A stretch of 61,196 nt of DNA from Symplocastrum torsivum CPER-KK1 (lineage in GTDB: Bacteria; Cyanobacteriota; Cyanobacteriia; Cyanobacteriales; Coleofasciculaceae): NCBI GenBank assembly GCA_019358875.1, contig JAHHIF010000043.1, positions 1 through 61,196 of the forward strand, written 5' to 3'. The notes under the pieces are model-generated. The model ran no database searches and was not told the origin of the DNA. It saw only the letters and a program-made list of their open reading frames with translations. The position numbers were made by a program, and so were the translations under genes. Shown in pieces: positions 26,014 to 35,331 of this stretch (position 1 is its first letter; each line of letters starts with the position of its first letter).

Positions 26014-26979
26014 TCAAAGCATTTCTGCTAGCAAGTCTGTTATTTCCAACTGCCACTTTTGCCGATTGTCGTCGTAAATCATTAACGTATCTAACTGGGC
26101 ATGACGACTCAGTTTTTGCACCTTGCGAACATTCCCATTCGTTGCATCTAGTGCGGCGGTAATGCTAGAGTGTCTAATTCTGTGTGGACTCATGGGTTTA
26201 GTTATCCCCGCCTTTAGGCAAGTCTGTTTGACTATCCAGGCGATCGCTGAACCCGTTAAACGATGCCCAAAGTTAACAGAGTCTAAGGCAATAAATAGCG
26301 GGGCTTCTTCTGAGGCTTCCCCACGAGTCTCTAGCCATTCTAGTAAAGCGGCTGTCGTCGGTCGGCTCAAGTCAATACTTTCCGCTTGCGTTCCTTTCCC
26401 CTTACCGTAGATTTTAAGTGTTCTGGCTTCCGGGTCAAAATGCTTTATATTGGCATTGGATACTTCACCTCGACGTAAGGCGTTGTCCCACAAAAGTCGC
26501 AAGAGGGCAAAATCTCTTTTCCCCTTCAAGGTTTCTCTGTCTAGAACCGCTAGAACTTGACGATATGCCTCGCGGCTAATTCCTGTAGTGTCTCTGTAGG
26601 GCTTAACCTTCTCGTTACGAATTGAGAGTGTCCAATCACAGTGTCCGGCTTCATAAGCATAGTTAACCAGTGCCCGGATAGCGGCTAATCGTCTGTTTAC
26701 AGTCGCCTCAGACAAACCCCGCTCAATCATTTTGGCTTTATAGTCCAAAACAACGCTTTTCGCCTCAAGTCTTTCCAGACTTAGGAAAGCGGCAACCATC
26801 TCGGGAGTCGGTTCACAGCCCGTTGTCGTCCGAAAGAAATCTTTCAGATCTTTGGCATAGGCTTTTTGAGTATGAGCGCTGCGTTTATCTGCAAGCAGTC
26901 TCTCTACGAGTGATGAACCCGATGGAGGTGGGAAATCGAGTTGGGTAGCGGAGTCGGGGACTGGTGCGATCGCACTCAT
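26014..26979 (-). CDS. Tyrosine recombinase / phage-type integrase (XerC/D-like)
   Basis: Site-specific DNA recombinase of 321 residues. The N-terminal SAM-like DNA-binding domain covers about 20-130 (AHTQKAYAKDLKDFF, then VNRRLAAIRALVNYAYEAG). The catalytic domain shows the expected residues: Arg in DNALRRGEV, Lys in KIYGKGKG, HRIRHSS, SRHAQ and the nucleophile Tyr in LMIYDDNR. The length is that of Xer-like enzymes, not long phage integrases. I see no attachment-site repeats or phage genes nearby. It could be an orphan Xer paralogue or the remaining integrase of a lost element. Confidence 0.9.
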   Translation of the reverse strand: MSAIAPVPDSATQLDFPPPSGSSLVERLLADKRSAHTQKAYAKDLKDFFRTTTGCEPTPEMVAAFLSLERLEAKSVVLDYKAKMIERGLSEATVNRRLAAIRALVNYAYEAGHCDWTLSIRNEKVKPYRDTTGISREAYRQVLAVLDRETLKGKRDFALLRLLWDNALRRGEVSNANIKHFDPEARTLKIYGKGKGTQAESIDLSRPTTAALLEWLETRGEASEEAPLFIALDSVNFGHRLTGSAIAWIVKQTCLKAGITKPMSPHRIRHSSITAALDATNGNVRKVQKLSRHAQLDTLMIYDDNRQKWQLEITDLLAEML

Positions 26980-27026
26980 AAACGTTTGCGATAATCAATC
27001 TTTCCGCAAACAACTTACCACGAACT

Positions 27027-27611
27027 CTACCCCCTCTCTTGGGCGAATGTGGTTCCAGGTAAAGCCTGTTGGGGCTCAACAAGCTTTTCTGGGTTGAGCA
27101 AAAATAGAGGCGGTTCATCATTATTTTGAAGAATCAGCGCACTGACACATCGAATATTCCCCTCTGCCATATAGGTTGACGTTAAGGGAGTAAATGCCGA
27201 CTCCGGTACACGTTGCAACGAAGGTGGTGAATCAATCGGTAACCCTACCAGTTTCCCTTGAGGGCTTTGGACAATCAGCAGGAAGCCTGCGCTCGTCATG
27301 TCGGGCTGTTCTTCTTGCCCTTTATGAGGAAGCGCTTGGTCCGTTGCGGGCGAATACGAGCTTGGTGCGCTCCGAAAAATTCGATGATAACCGTCAATAA
27401 CGAGTAATTCTTGATCTTGATACAGTGTCAGTCCCACAGAGAAAGCGCCCTCTCGACCTCCATAAATATTACCCATAGGAATAACTTTATGTACGCAACG
27501 AATTGGCAGGGCAAACCCTTCATTATGAAGGCGAAAAACAATTAGTTGTTGGGTAGCTTCGGCTTTGCGATTGCTAGCTCGTCGGGAGGTAAGTGGAGAA
27601 AAAACAGCCAT
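27027..27611 (-). CDS. CheW-domain protein, last gene of the chemotaxis operon
   Basis: A 194-residue protein built on one CheW (SH3-like) domain: IVFRLHNEGFALPIRCVHKV, then ELLVIDGYHRIF, LVGLPIDSPPSLQRV and a final FLLNPEKLV. An insertion rich in Ser/Pro/Gln (about 80-105) interrupts the domain. It lies 129 bases downstream of the CheA gene on the same strand and so is probably in its operon. It would be a second coupling protein besides the one at 34833-35327, or a competitor for CheA. Such C-terminal CheW proteins are variable, so its partner is inferred. Confidence 0.78.
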   Translation of the reverse strand: MAVFSPLTSRRASNRKAEATQQLIVFRLHNEGFALPIRCVHKVIPMGNIYGGREGAFSVGLTLYQDQELLVIDGYHRIFRSAPSSYSPATDQALPHKGQEEQPDMTSAGFLLIVQSPQGKLVGLPIDSPPSLQRVPESAFTPLTSTYMAEGNIRCVSALILQNNDEPPLFLLNPEKLVEPQQALPGTTFAQERG

Positions 27612-27740
27612 AATTTTACCGAAACATCACGGGTTTAAAGCCCCGTCAGCCAATGACTAATGACCAATGACCAAGAAAAAGCATTCAGCATTCGTAGCGA
27701 GAGGAGTGCAATACGAAGCGAAGCCCTCTCTCGGTCGCCA

Positions 27741-30700
27741 TTATGTCGGGCGTGGGGAATAGCTCACTCTGGACGTAATGAGTTGCTTCATCGTTCGTAA
27801 TAACTCCCGCTCATTGTAAGGCTTAGAAAAATAGGCGGCAGCCCCCAAAGTCATTGCTAGTTGGCGATGCTTTTCCCCACTGCGACTCGTTAGCATCGCA
27901 ATTGGTAATTGTTGCAAGACCGGGTCGGATTTGATTCGAGCCAAAAAGCCATAACCATCGAGACGAGGCATCTCAATGTCACAAATAACGGCTGAAACCT
28001 GCAATCCACCGAGCAGTTTTTCAACCGCATCTTGACCATCTTTAGCCTGTTCCACCAAATACCCGGCTTTTTCTAAAGCCAAGGCTAAAAATCGGCGGAC
28101 ATTAATCGAGTCATCAACAACGAGAATGCTGTCTTTTTGCGAGTGCGGTAGAGGAGTTGCGGGTGGGTTATCTGCTCCATCTCGTGACTCCTTGAGCGCC
28201 AAAGGATTTGGCGACGACGACACACGAGCTGACTCGTCAATCACGAGCGTACTCGTGGACGCAGCCTCTTGAGCAACCCAGCGCAGCAGCGCATTGGCAT
28301 CAACAAGTGGAACAACTTTACCATCGCCAAGAATTGTACAACTGGCGAAGCCAGGAGGCATTGTCAGTGTGCCTTCAACTTTGCGGATAGCCACCTCCCG
28401 TTCACCCCAACAGCGTTCGCAGACGAGCGCGTGCAAGCAGTCTCCTTGACTCACCATTAGCACCGTTGGCACACTAATCGTGGGCACGCCTTCTGGTGTT
28501 GCAACACCTTTGCGTGGGCAGTAAAATGTTAGCCACGAGCTAAGCCTTGTCAAAGGAACCATCTCCCCTTCCCAGTTGAGAACTTCGTTCCCAGGAGTGG
28601 TCAACACCTGGTCGGGATTTAGTAAGAGCATCTCCTCGATCGCATCCGTGGGAAAGGCAAGCAGCATTCCATTACTTTCCACAAGCAAGACTCTCGCCAC
28701 GGAAAGCGTGTATGGCACCGTCAGCGTAAAGGTTGTTCCTCGCCCAGGCTGAGTATCAACTCGGATGTCGCCACGGATAGATTTAAGGTTGTTGCGAACC
28801 ACATCCATCCCCACGCCTCGACCCGAAAGGGCAGTAACTTGGTCGGCGGTGCTAAAACCGGGTTCAAAAATCAGTGAGAGCAATTCATCCTCACTTGCAG
28901 CAGCGAGTAACCCCGCATCCAAGCCCATCGCTTCCGCTCTCGCCCGGATTTTGTTGAGGTTGATACCATTCCCATCATCACTGACCGTAATAATCGTTTG
29001 GTTACCCCGGTGCGCTGCTTTAATTTCAATTACCCCTTGAGCGGGTTTTCCTTGAGATGAGCGAGTGAATGGGTCTTCAATCCCGTGGTCGAAGGCATTA
29101 CGCACCAGATGCATCAAGGGGTCACTAAGCGCCTCCAAGATGCTGCGATCAATCAGAGTCCCCTTCCCTAAAACTTTGAGTTCGGCTTGTTTTCCGTACT
29201 CCAACGAAAGATCTCGCAAGGCTCTGGAAAATCGCCCCACTAACTCAGACAAGGGGCGCATCCGTAGCCGTGTGAGGTTGGTTTGTAGCTGTTTGGCGGT
29301 TTGGTTTAACTCCCGCGCCGTTTGATCGGTTTCCTCAAGACTCAGTCCAATATCACTCGTGACTTCTTGAACCTGGACGATGGTTTCCATCACTTCCATC
29401 GACAGCAGATGTAGATCGTTGTACCGATCCATTTCTAAGGCATCAAAGCCGCTGTTAAGATGCAGCGCACTCTCGCCAAGTCCAGGACGACCAGCCGTGC
29501 TGTCACCAGCATCGAAGGCATCAAAGTAACTGAAGAAGCGAACCTTGGGTGGTGACCCCCCTCCGCTCAACGGGGCGCTTGTCGTCACCAGCGACGGCTG
29601 ACGGACAGTGGGGATAGCGCTATGAGTCGTAACGGTATCGTAAGCCGTTCGGATGCGACTATTCGACTGCTCCAGGTTGCTAACGCGCCGCTCGAGGTTT
29701 TCCATCAAATTCCGTAACCGTGCCAGGTGCAAGCTGAGTCCGTTACGTTCGATGGTGAGTTCCCCAAATAGATCGTTGAGTCGATCGAGTTGCCGGACGG
29801 GAATACGAACCGTGTTTTCCTGAGTTTCTTTGGGTTGCGCTCTCTTCCCAGAGTTGGGTTGACTCGATTGCCAGTTGAAGTCGTCTAAGGAGACTTCACG
29901 CTTATCCGCTTGGACTTCTCGTGAAAGAGAGGCACTCGTTTGGGCAGCCGTTGCTTGTTCGTCAAACACCTCATCCGTCGAACTCTCTTCTGTTGACAGC
30001 TCAATCGGAGCGATTGGGGTAACGCTATCGGTTGCTTTATAGTGCTGGACTTGGGCGGCGGGGCTAAAGATGTCGAAGTCAACGGCAAATACGTCGTCGA
30101 ACGCCGGTTCTTCTACCACCTCGGTAGGGGTGGAGAAATCGATTTGGACATCGGGAGAAACCTGAGCAGTTGCCTCTTGCCAAACCACTGGTTCGTCAAA
30201 CAACTCCTCTTCGATGAGTGAGGGGTGCTGGACTTGGGCGGCGGGGCTAAAGATGTCGAAGTCAACGGCAAATACGTCGTCGAACGCCGGTTCTTCCACC
30301 ACCTCTGTTTCCATGGGGAGGGTGGAGTGAGGGTGAGCCAAGGGAGGCGCTTCTAACTTGATGTCAAGCGCCGTCGGCAAGCTACCCACTTGACCGACTA
30401 GTACCAACGCTTGCGATCGCCTCCAAGCGGAGAGCGAAACTTGAGCGATTTCTCTGACCTGATCTGGGGCCGCCTCCAGATGAGAGAGAATCGATTCACA
30501 CAGTTGTGTAAACGCCTCTAGCTGGAGCATTTCGCCCAATCCCCCCAGCTCTTGCGCCATAATCGAGAGTTCTTCCTCTAAGCAAGGCGCTTGCGGGTCG
30601 GCGATAACCGACTCTAGGCGATTTAGGCATCCCTCAACTTCCGTTTCAAACAGCAACGCCGCGACATTGGTGCCGTCATCTGACCCCAACATCGTGCTGG

Positions 30701-31124
30701 CATCGTCGGCAACGGGGTCACCGAGGCGTTCGTGCAGCTTGTCAAAAACCGGGTTCCCAACCGTAGCCAGCCACTGTTCATCAACATCAGCCCCTTGGCG
30801 GTTCAGAGTCAGCACCTGGCGCAACCGATCCATTCCTGAAAGCAGCAAGCTTTCGAGTTCTGCATCAATAGAAATAGAGTTTCTCTGTTGCTTGAGGACT
30901 TTGAAGGAATCTTCCATACGGTGAGCCAGTTGACTCAACGTCACAAACCCCATCATCCCTGCCCCCCCTTTGACCGAATGCGCCGCTCGCAAGACAGCAT
31001 CCATTTGGTGGCCATCAATGTGGCTCGATTCCAAGCCGAGGAGTACTGATTCTATTGTGTCCAGGTACTCCTGCGCTTCTTCAAGAAACAGGAGCTGAAT
31101 TTCACGTTCCTTGTCTTGTGACAT
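27741..31124 (-). CDS. pixL: CheA-type hybrid histidine kinase with REC domain (PixL-like)
   Basis: Central kinase of the operon, 1127 residues. The Hpt domain is N-terminal with phosphorylatable His49 (RAAHSVKGGAGMMGF). A weaker Hpt-like segment follows (about 155-250). Next comes a long acidic linker with an internal duplication, the dimerisation helices (about 430-640, with a short non-conserved insert), the ATPase domain (HLVRNAFDHGIEDP, then VSDDGNGIN and FSTADQVTALSGRGVGMDVV), a CheW domain, and a C-terminal receiver with phospho-acceptor Asp1049 (VICDIEMPRLDGYG) and Lys in YFSKPYN. CheA-REC fusions of this order are typical of cyanobacterial Pix/Pil/Hmp systems. Output is presumably phosphotransfer to the PixG- and PixH-like regulators. 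Confidence 0.93.
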   Translation of the reverse strand: MSQDKEREIQLLFLEEAQEYLDTIESVLLGLESSHIDGHQMDAVLRAAHSVKGGAGMMGFVTLSQLAHRMEDSFKVLKQQRNSISIDAELESLLLSGMDRLRQVLTLNRQGADVDEQWLATVGNPVFDKLHERLGDPVADDASTMLGSDDGTNVAALLFETEVEGCLNRLESVIADPQAPCLEEELSIMAQELGGLGEMLQLEAFTQLCESILSHLEAAPDQVREIAQVSLSAWRRSQALVLVGQVGSLPTALDIKLEAPPLAHPHSTLPMETEVVEEPAFDDVFAVDFDIFSPAAQVQHPSLIEEELFDEPVVWQEATAQVSPDVQIDFSTPTEVVEEPAFDDVFAVDFDIFSPAAQVQHYKATDSVTPIAPIELSTEESSTDEVFDEQATAAQTSASLSREVQADKREVSLDDFNWQSSQPNSGKRAQPKETQENTVRIPVRQLDRLNDLFGELTIERNGLSLHLARLRNLMENLERRVSNLEQSNSRIRTAYDTVTTHSAIPTVRQPSLVTTSAPLSGGGSPPKVRFFSYFDAFDAGDSTAGRPGLGESALHLNSGFDALEMDRYNDLHLLSMEVMETIVQVQEVTSDIGLSLEETDQTARELNQTAKQLQTNLTRLRMRPLSELVGRFSRALRDLSLEYGKQAELKVLGKGTLIDRSILEALSDPLMHLVRNAFDHGIEDPFTRSSQGKPAQGVIEIKAAHRGNQTIITVSDDGNGINLNKIRARAEAMGLDAGLLAAASEDELLSLIFEPGFSTADQVTALSGRGVGMDVVRNNLKSIRGDIRVDTQPGRGTTFTLTVPYTLSVARVLLVESNGMLLAFPTDAIEEMLLLNPDQVLTTPGNEVLNWEGEMVPLTRLSSWLTFYCPRKGVATPEGVPTISVPTVLMVSQGDCLHALVCERCWGEREVAIRKVEGTLTMPPGFASCTILGDGKVVPLVDANALLRWVAQEAASTSTLVIDESARVSSSPNPLALKESRDGADNPPATPLPHSQKDSILVVDDSINVRRFLALALEKAGYLVEQAKDGQDAVEKLLGGLQVSAVICDIEMPRLDGYGFLARIKSDPVLQQLPIAMLTSRSGEKHRQLAMTLGAAAYFSKPYNERELLRTMKQLITSRVSYSPRPT
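30042..30305. repeat. 81-bp direct duplication inside the CheA gene
   Basis: Positions 30042-30122 and 30225-30305 are identical except for one base (T versus C near the right end). The offset is 183 bp, a multiple of three, so the frame is kept. The unit encodes residues 274-300 and 335-361 of the kinase, each containing EEPAFDDVFAVDFDIFSPAA. Near-identity at third codon positions suggests a recent duplication. Confidence 0.9.
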
Positions 31125-31166
31125 GGTAGTTCAAAGGAATTGTTAAATAGTCTGCCGTCACTGGGT

Positions 31167-31190
31167 AGAGACGCGATTAATCACGTCTCT
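31167..31190. repeat. Palindromic AGAGACG repeat in the kinase-receptor gap
   Basis: AGAGACG (31167-31173) and CGTCTCT (31184-31190) enclose GATTAATC. This is the palindrome often seen between cyanobacterial genes as TAGAGACGCGAT...CGTCTCTA. As a hairpin it could stop exonucleases or reduce read-through between receptor and kinase. Confidence 0.7.
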
Positions 31191-31196
31191 GATAAG

Positions 31197-31228
31197 GTCG
31201 TCTGTCGTCTGTCGTCAGTGGTCAGTGG
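31197..31228. repeat. Heptamer tract (GTCGTCT / GTGGTCA)
   Basis: Four 7-base units and a partial one follow in tandem: GTCGTCT twice, GTCGTCA, GTGGTCA, GTGG. It is directly downstream of the AGAGACG palindrome, so this operon gap has collected two cyanobacterial repeat types. Confidence 0.65.
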
Positions 31229-31261
31229 AAAAACCATAGAGAACAGACAACTGACCACTAA

Positions 31262-34200
31262 CTAATCACCAACTTTGAACGTACCCACAGAGGCTTGTAA
31301 TTGAGCCGCAATCCCGACCGTCTCTTGCAGAGAGCCAGAAATTTGTCGGGTAGAATGGCTCGTGCGTTCAGAGACGAGCGCAATCTCCTTCATCAACTCC
31401 GTTACGGCTTGAGAGGTTTCGACCTGAGACACCGTCGCACTCGAAATTGACTGCACCAAAACGTCGATTTGGCGAGACACATCCAAAATCTGACTCAGAC
31501 TCTGCTTGGCATCCTCCACCAGATGGGTTCCTTCCACCACCTGTGTTGTACCGAGTTCCATCGCCTCGACCACTTCTGATGTTTCTTGTTGGATGTTTTC
31601 CACAATCTTTTCAATTTCTTTGGTCGCTGCCGCCGAACGCGCTGCTAGTTCGCCAACTTCTTCTGCAACCACCGCAAAACCTTGACCTTCTTCACCAGCA
31701 CGCGCCGCCTCAATCCCGGCGTTAATCGCCAACAAGTTTGTTTGCAGCGCGATTTGGTTAATCAAGGATACCACCTTGGAAATCTGCTGGGACGATTCAC
31801 CCAGACGCTTGACCTTTTTCGCGGTCTCAGCTACCGTTTCCCTCAACTTGAGAATATTTTGCACGGAGCGGTCCATTGCCTGCCCACCTACTTCAGCGGT
31901 AGAGGAGGCTGTGCGAGCCACGACCGCCGCTTGCCGAGCGTTCTCAGCTACCTCTTGAATCGAACGGGTCATTTGCTCAACCGAGTCCAGGGTACGGGTC
32001 GTATCCTCGGCTTGCTTGAGCGCTTCGGAGGAAAGTTGGCGAATTGCTCCTTCGTTTTCTCCTAGTGAAGTGTTAACCTGAGTCGCCGCTGTTTTCACTT
32101 GGGTAACAATTCCACGCAGACTTTCAATAACGGCGTTGAAGAAGTCTGCCACCGTGCCAATTTCCCCGACCGTTACATCCGCCCGCACCGTCAGGTCACC
32201 ACGGGCAGCTCCTTCCACGTCACTCAGCAGTTCCAAAAGCTGGAGTTGGAGGGCTTCTTTTTCATGACGTTGCTCTTCTGAAATCAGTTCAGCGACAATC
32301 CGGGCTTGTTCTCGCTGCTCAAGCGCCGCCGCTTGGTCGAGCGCAAAGCCAAGTTGAATCGCTACCTGCTTGAAGAAGTTAATGTCCGCTTCCTGCCAGG
32401 GTCGCGTGCTGGAACACTGGTGAGTCACCAATAGACCTAGTAACCTCCCCTCGGCAAGAATTGGGGCAACCAAATTCGCCTTGACTTTGAAGGGTTCTAG
32501 TTGACCGAGGTAACACTTGGTTAAGCCAGCGTCGTAAATGTTCTCCGTTGCTTTGACCCGACCGCGCTTGTACTTTTCAACATATTGTTCGGCAAAACAG
32601 GGATCAGCAATGTTTGCTCCCAACGCTTTCGGCCAGCCGTTCGCTACTGATTCAGCGACGATAGTTCCTTGCCAGTCCTCGTCAAAGAGATAGACAACCG
32701 CACGGTCAGTTTTCAGGGTTTCCCGGATGCCTGTAATCGCGGTATGGTAAATTTCTTCGACGTTGAGGGATTCCCGAACGCGAGAGATAATTTCATTGAG
32801 TTGTTGGGCGCGTTTGGCTTCGGCTTCTTTCTGCGCGGCGAAACTCACACCCGTTAAAGACACTCCGACTTGAGTCGCTAACTGAGTTAGGTAATTAATT
32901 TCTGACTCCTGCCACTCGTGAGTGCGAGAACACTGATGCGCCACCATTAAGCCCAAGAGGTTGTCGGCAGCGATGATGGGCACAACTAAGTTGGCTTTGA
33001 CTTGTAGTCGGTTCAACAACTGCAAGTGCGCTGGGGAATAATTGGTTGCCCGGACATCGCTGGTAGGAACAATTCGCCCTTGTTTGTACTCTTCGAGGAG
33101 TTTTCCTGGAATACAAGGGTCGCTGATACGGTCTGCCAGTGCCCGTGGCCAACCGGGGTCAACCGCTTCGGCAACGATGCTGCCGCTCAAGTCGGGTTCA
33201 AAGCCATAAATTACTACTCGATCCACGTTCAGGTGCTTTTGGGCATCTTGAACGGCTTGGTCGAAGAGAAATTGGCTGTCGCCTCTGGTGGCGGCGTTGA
33301 CCGTGTCAGCATAGGTCTGGATTTTCTCGCTTTGGGCGGCTTGTTGCTGTAGGAGGTCTTTGACCCGGACGACAAGGTTATTAAAGCTTTGAGCCAGTGT
33401 CTGGGTTTCGGCAGAACCATTTGGTTGGGCGCTTACATCCAAATTTCCGGCAGCAACCTGCTCGGCCGCACCAGCCAACTGATTTAAAGGCTCTGATAAC
33501 CGACGGGCTAAAAGCCAAAGAATTGCTGTCGTCACACCTGCAAGTCCGAGGAAAATCAGTCCTGAGATGAGCGCCGCCTCCCTCCCAGTTGCACCAATTT
33601 CAGCCGTGTCAATTGAACTCACCACCACCCAGTTTGTATTCGGAACCGTCGCGAGGGCGTAACGGGCCCTCTCGTGGACAAATGAGGTAGAGGATGTGCC
33701 CCCATCCGAAGTCTGGGTGGTGATGGAGTTTTTAATTAAATCGGCTGCTTTCTTGGCGACAACTTCACCACCCAGCACGGCTTGGGTGGTAGAGGTTCCC
33801 TGAGACGTGAGGGTCTTGATAACAATCGCCTTGCTATCATCTCCAAAGGCTAGGATTTGTAGTTGTTCGGATTCGCCCCTTTGTGTCTCTTCCAAGGCAT
33901 CCAACACAAAATCAAAGCGGGTAGCAGGCAGTACGGCTTTAACCACACCGAGGAATTCGCCTGAGGCGGGGTCTGTGATTGGCTGGGATATATCCACACC
34001 AACGGTGTTTGAGGATTGATCAAGTTGAGGCTCAACGACCTGCTTATCTCCCTTTTTGCCCCGTTGCCACCAGGCTTCATCGTTCTGAACAAAGTCAGAT
34101 GTGGGGGTGCTGTAAGCGACGTTGAACCCATGTTTGTCGGTAAAAAATATTTCGGCAAATTTTCCCGTTTCTGCTGTTCTTTTCAAATAATCATTGAGAG

Positions 34201-34717
34201 CCTGATTGAGCTTGTTGAGCTTGTTGGTCGAAAAAGCCTGTTCGGTTTGGTCAATCGGTCGTTGTGGGAGTCCACTGGCTTGGGCGGCTTTGCCACTAGC
34301 GCGCGCTGCGTCAATGACTAAAGGATTCGTTGCTACAGTCGTTGGGATTGTCGCCGACTCTTCTAGCACGTTACGAGAAACATCCCTTGCTAGCTGCGCT
34401 TTACTTTGCAATAACGCCTCGGCGTTATGTTGGGCACGTTGGGCAGCGATGTTATAGCTCACCAATCCGGCAAGTCCCAAGGGGATTAGGACGGCTGGGA
34501 GAATTGTCGTCAACAACTGAGTGCGAAGGGAGGGGTTTGGCTTCGGCGGTGGAGTCTGAGAATCGGGAAGAACAATGACTGGCCTCTCGGTCGCTTCATT
34601 GCTCACGGATTTCGTCGAGGCTGTGTGCGTGTAGCTGTTTCGGACTACGCCATTTTGATAGATATTATCTGGAATTTTGTTATTGCCACTGCTGGCTCTA
34701 TCGAATTGCTTAACCAT
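31262..34717 (-). CDS. pixJ: Methyl-accepting chemoreceptor with DXCF cyanobacteriochrome GAF domain (PixJ-like)
   Basis: Photoreceptor-type chemoreceptor of about 1151 residues. From the ATG at 34717: membrane helix near 68-90, periplasmic dCache-like sensor (about 91-380), second helix near 381-405, HAMP, two phytochrome-type GAF domains (about 478-620 and 650-795), a second HAMP-like segment near 830-870 and the methyl-accepting signalling domain with the hairpin NQIALQTNLLAINAGIEAA. GAF2 has Cys707 in DPCF and Cys735 in TKCYLG, 28 residues apart as in DXCF blue/green cyanobacteriochromes. GAF1 keeps DPCI but has Ala563 where the bilin-binding Cys should be. An upstream frame extending to 34867 overlaps the preceding CheW gene and has no family resemblance, so it is excluded. 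Light-directed type IV pilus motility is the likely output. Confidence 0.92.
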   Translation of the reverse strand: MVKQFDRASSGNNKIPDNIYQNGVVRNSYTHTASTKSVSNEATERPVIVLPDSQTPPPKPNPSLRTQLLTTILPAVLIPLGLAGLVSYNIAAQRAQHNAEALLQSKAQLARDVSRNVLEESATIPTTVATNPLVIDAARASGKAAQASGLPQRPIDQTEQAFSTNKLNKLNQALNDYLKRTAETGKFAEIFFTDKHGFNVAYSTPTSDFVQNDEAWWQRGKKGDKQVVEPQLDQSSNTVGVDISQPITDPASGEFLGVVKAVLPATRFDFVLDALEETQRGESEQLQILAFGDDSKAIVIKTLTSQGTSTTQAVLGGEVVAKKAADLIKNSITTQTSDGGTSSTSFVHERARYALATVPNTNWVVVSSIDTAEIGATGREAALISGLIFLGLAGVTTAILWLLARRLSEPLNQLAGAAEQVAAGNLDVSAQPNGSAETQTLAQSFNNLVVRVKDLLQQQAAQSEKIQTYADTVNAATRGDSQFLFDQAVQDAQKHLNVDRVVIYGFEPDLSGSIVAEAVDPGWPRALADRISDPCIPGKLLEEYKQGRIVPTSDVRATNYSPAHLQLLNRLQVKANLVVPIIAADNLLGLMVAHQCSRTHEWQESEINYLTQLATQVGVSLTGVSFAAQKEAEAKRAQQLNEIISRVRESLNVEEIYHTAITGIRETLKTDRAVVYLFDEDWQGTIVAESVANGWPKALGANIADPCFAEQYVEKYKRGRVKATENIYDAGLTKCYLGQLEPFKVKANLVAPILAEGRLLGLLVTHQCSSTRPWQEADINFFKQVAIQLGFALDQAAALEQREQARIVAELISEEQRHEKEALQLQLLELLSDVEGAARGDLTVRADVTVGEIGTVADFFNAVIESLRGIVTQVKTAATQVNTSLGENEGAIRQLSSEALKQAEDTTRTLDSVEQMTRSIQEVAENARQAAVVARTASSTAEVGGQAMDRSVQNILKLRETVAETAKKVKRLGESSQQISKVVSLINQIALQTNLLAINAGIEAARAGEEGQGFAVVAEEVGELAARSAAATKEIEKIVENIQQETSEVVEAMELGTTQVVEGTHLVEDAKQSLSQILDVSRQIDVLVQSISSATVSQVETSQAVTELMKEIALVSERTSHSTRQISGSLQETVGIAAQLQASVGTFKVGD

Positions 34718-34832
34718 AAAATAAGCACCATTACGGGATAATAAATTGACATTTGATCTGAAACGGTGGTGATGACTCCTGTTATCCGAAAGCGTTGAGT
34801 AAAAGTGCGATCGCGTGGAGCAGCGTGCGCCG

Positions 34833-35327
34833 CTATTGCTGCGCGTAACGCAGAATCGCCTCGGCATCGAGAACTAATAAAATTTCTGTCTCTTGTAAAA
34901 TACATCCGCGTAAATAGGGCACTAGCGCGGATGACACATGACCGAGTGGAGAGTGGATTGAATCAGGCATGAGGCGTACAATACCTTCAACGGACTGTAC
35001 AATGACGCCTAAAGACATAGACTCGTTACTAATAATCACTACGTTGTAATGCTGAACATTGGTTTCGACTCCTGGTAAGTTCAGCATCCTTGCCAAGTCA
35101 ACTAACCACAGCACACGCGATCGCCGATTGATCAATCCCATGACAAAGGGAGCCATGTTCGGCATTGGGGTTAGACGATCTACGGGTAGGACGACAACTT
35201 CAGTTGCCCGACTCATTGATAAAACAGCAGGTGTTTGTTGACCAAACTGAAACTTGAGATAGGAGTCTCCTAGATTTTTTTTATTAGGAATTGGATTGGT
35301 GCGGAGGGCGAGAGCAGAGGTATCCAT
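34833..35327 (-). CDS. pixI: CheW-like coupling protein (PixI-like)
   Basis: Links the receptor to the CheA kinase. The CheW domain fills most of the protein: YLKFQFGQQTPAVLSMSRA, VVVLPVDRLTPMPNMAPFVMG, INRRSRVLWLVDLARML and GVIVQSVEGIVRL. The ATG at 35327 (165 residues) is chosen because it overlaps the stop region of the preceding response regulator by a few bases, typical for coupled genes. An upstream start at 35399 would overlap that gene by 68 bases and adds a sequence unlike CheW. It is followed 115 bases later by the receptor gene. Confidence 0.9.
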   Translation of the reverse strand: MDTSALALRTNPIPNKKNLGDSYLKFQFGQQTPAVLSMSRATEVVVLPVDRLTPMPNMAPFVMGLINRRSRVLWLVDLARMLNLPGVETNVQHYNVVIISNESMSLGVIVQSVEGIVRLMPDSIHSPLGHVSSALVPYLRGCILQETEILLVLDAEAILRYAQQ

Positions 35328-35331
35328 TAGT

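Noticed and set aside
34718..34867. N-terminal extension of the receptor
   Set aside because: It overlaps the CheW-like gene, is Arg/Ser/His-rich and precedes a plausible ATG, so the shorter start is used.
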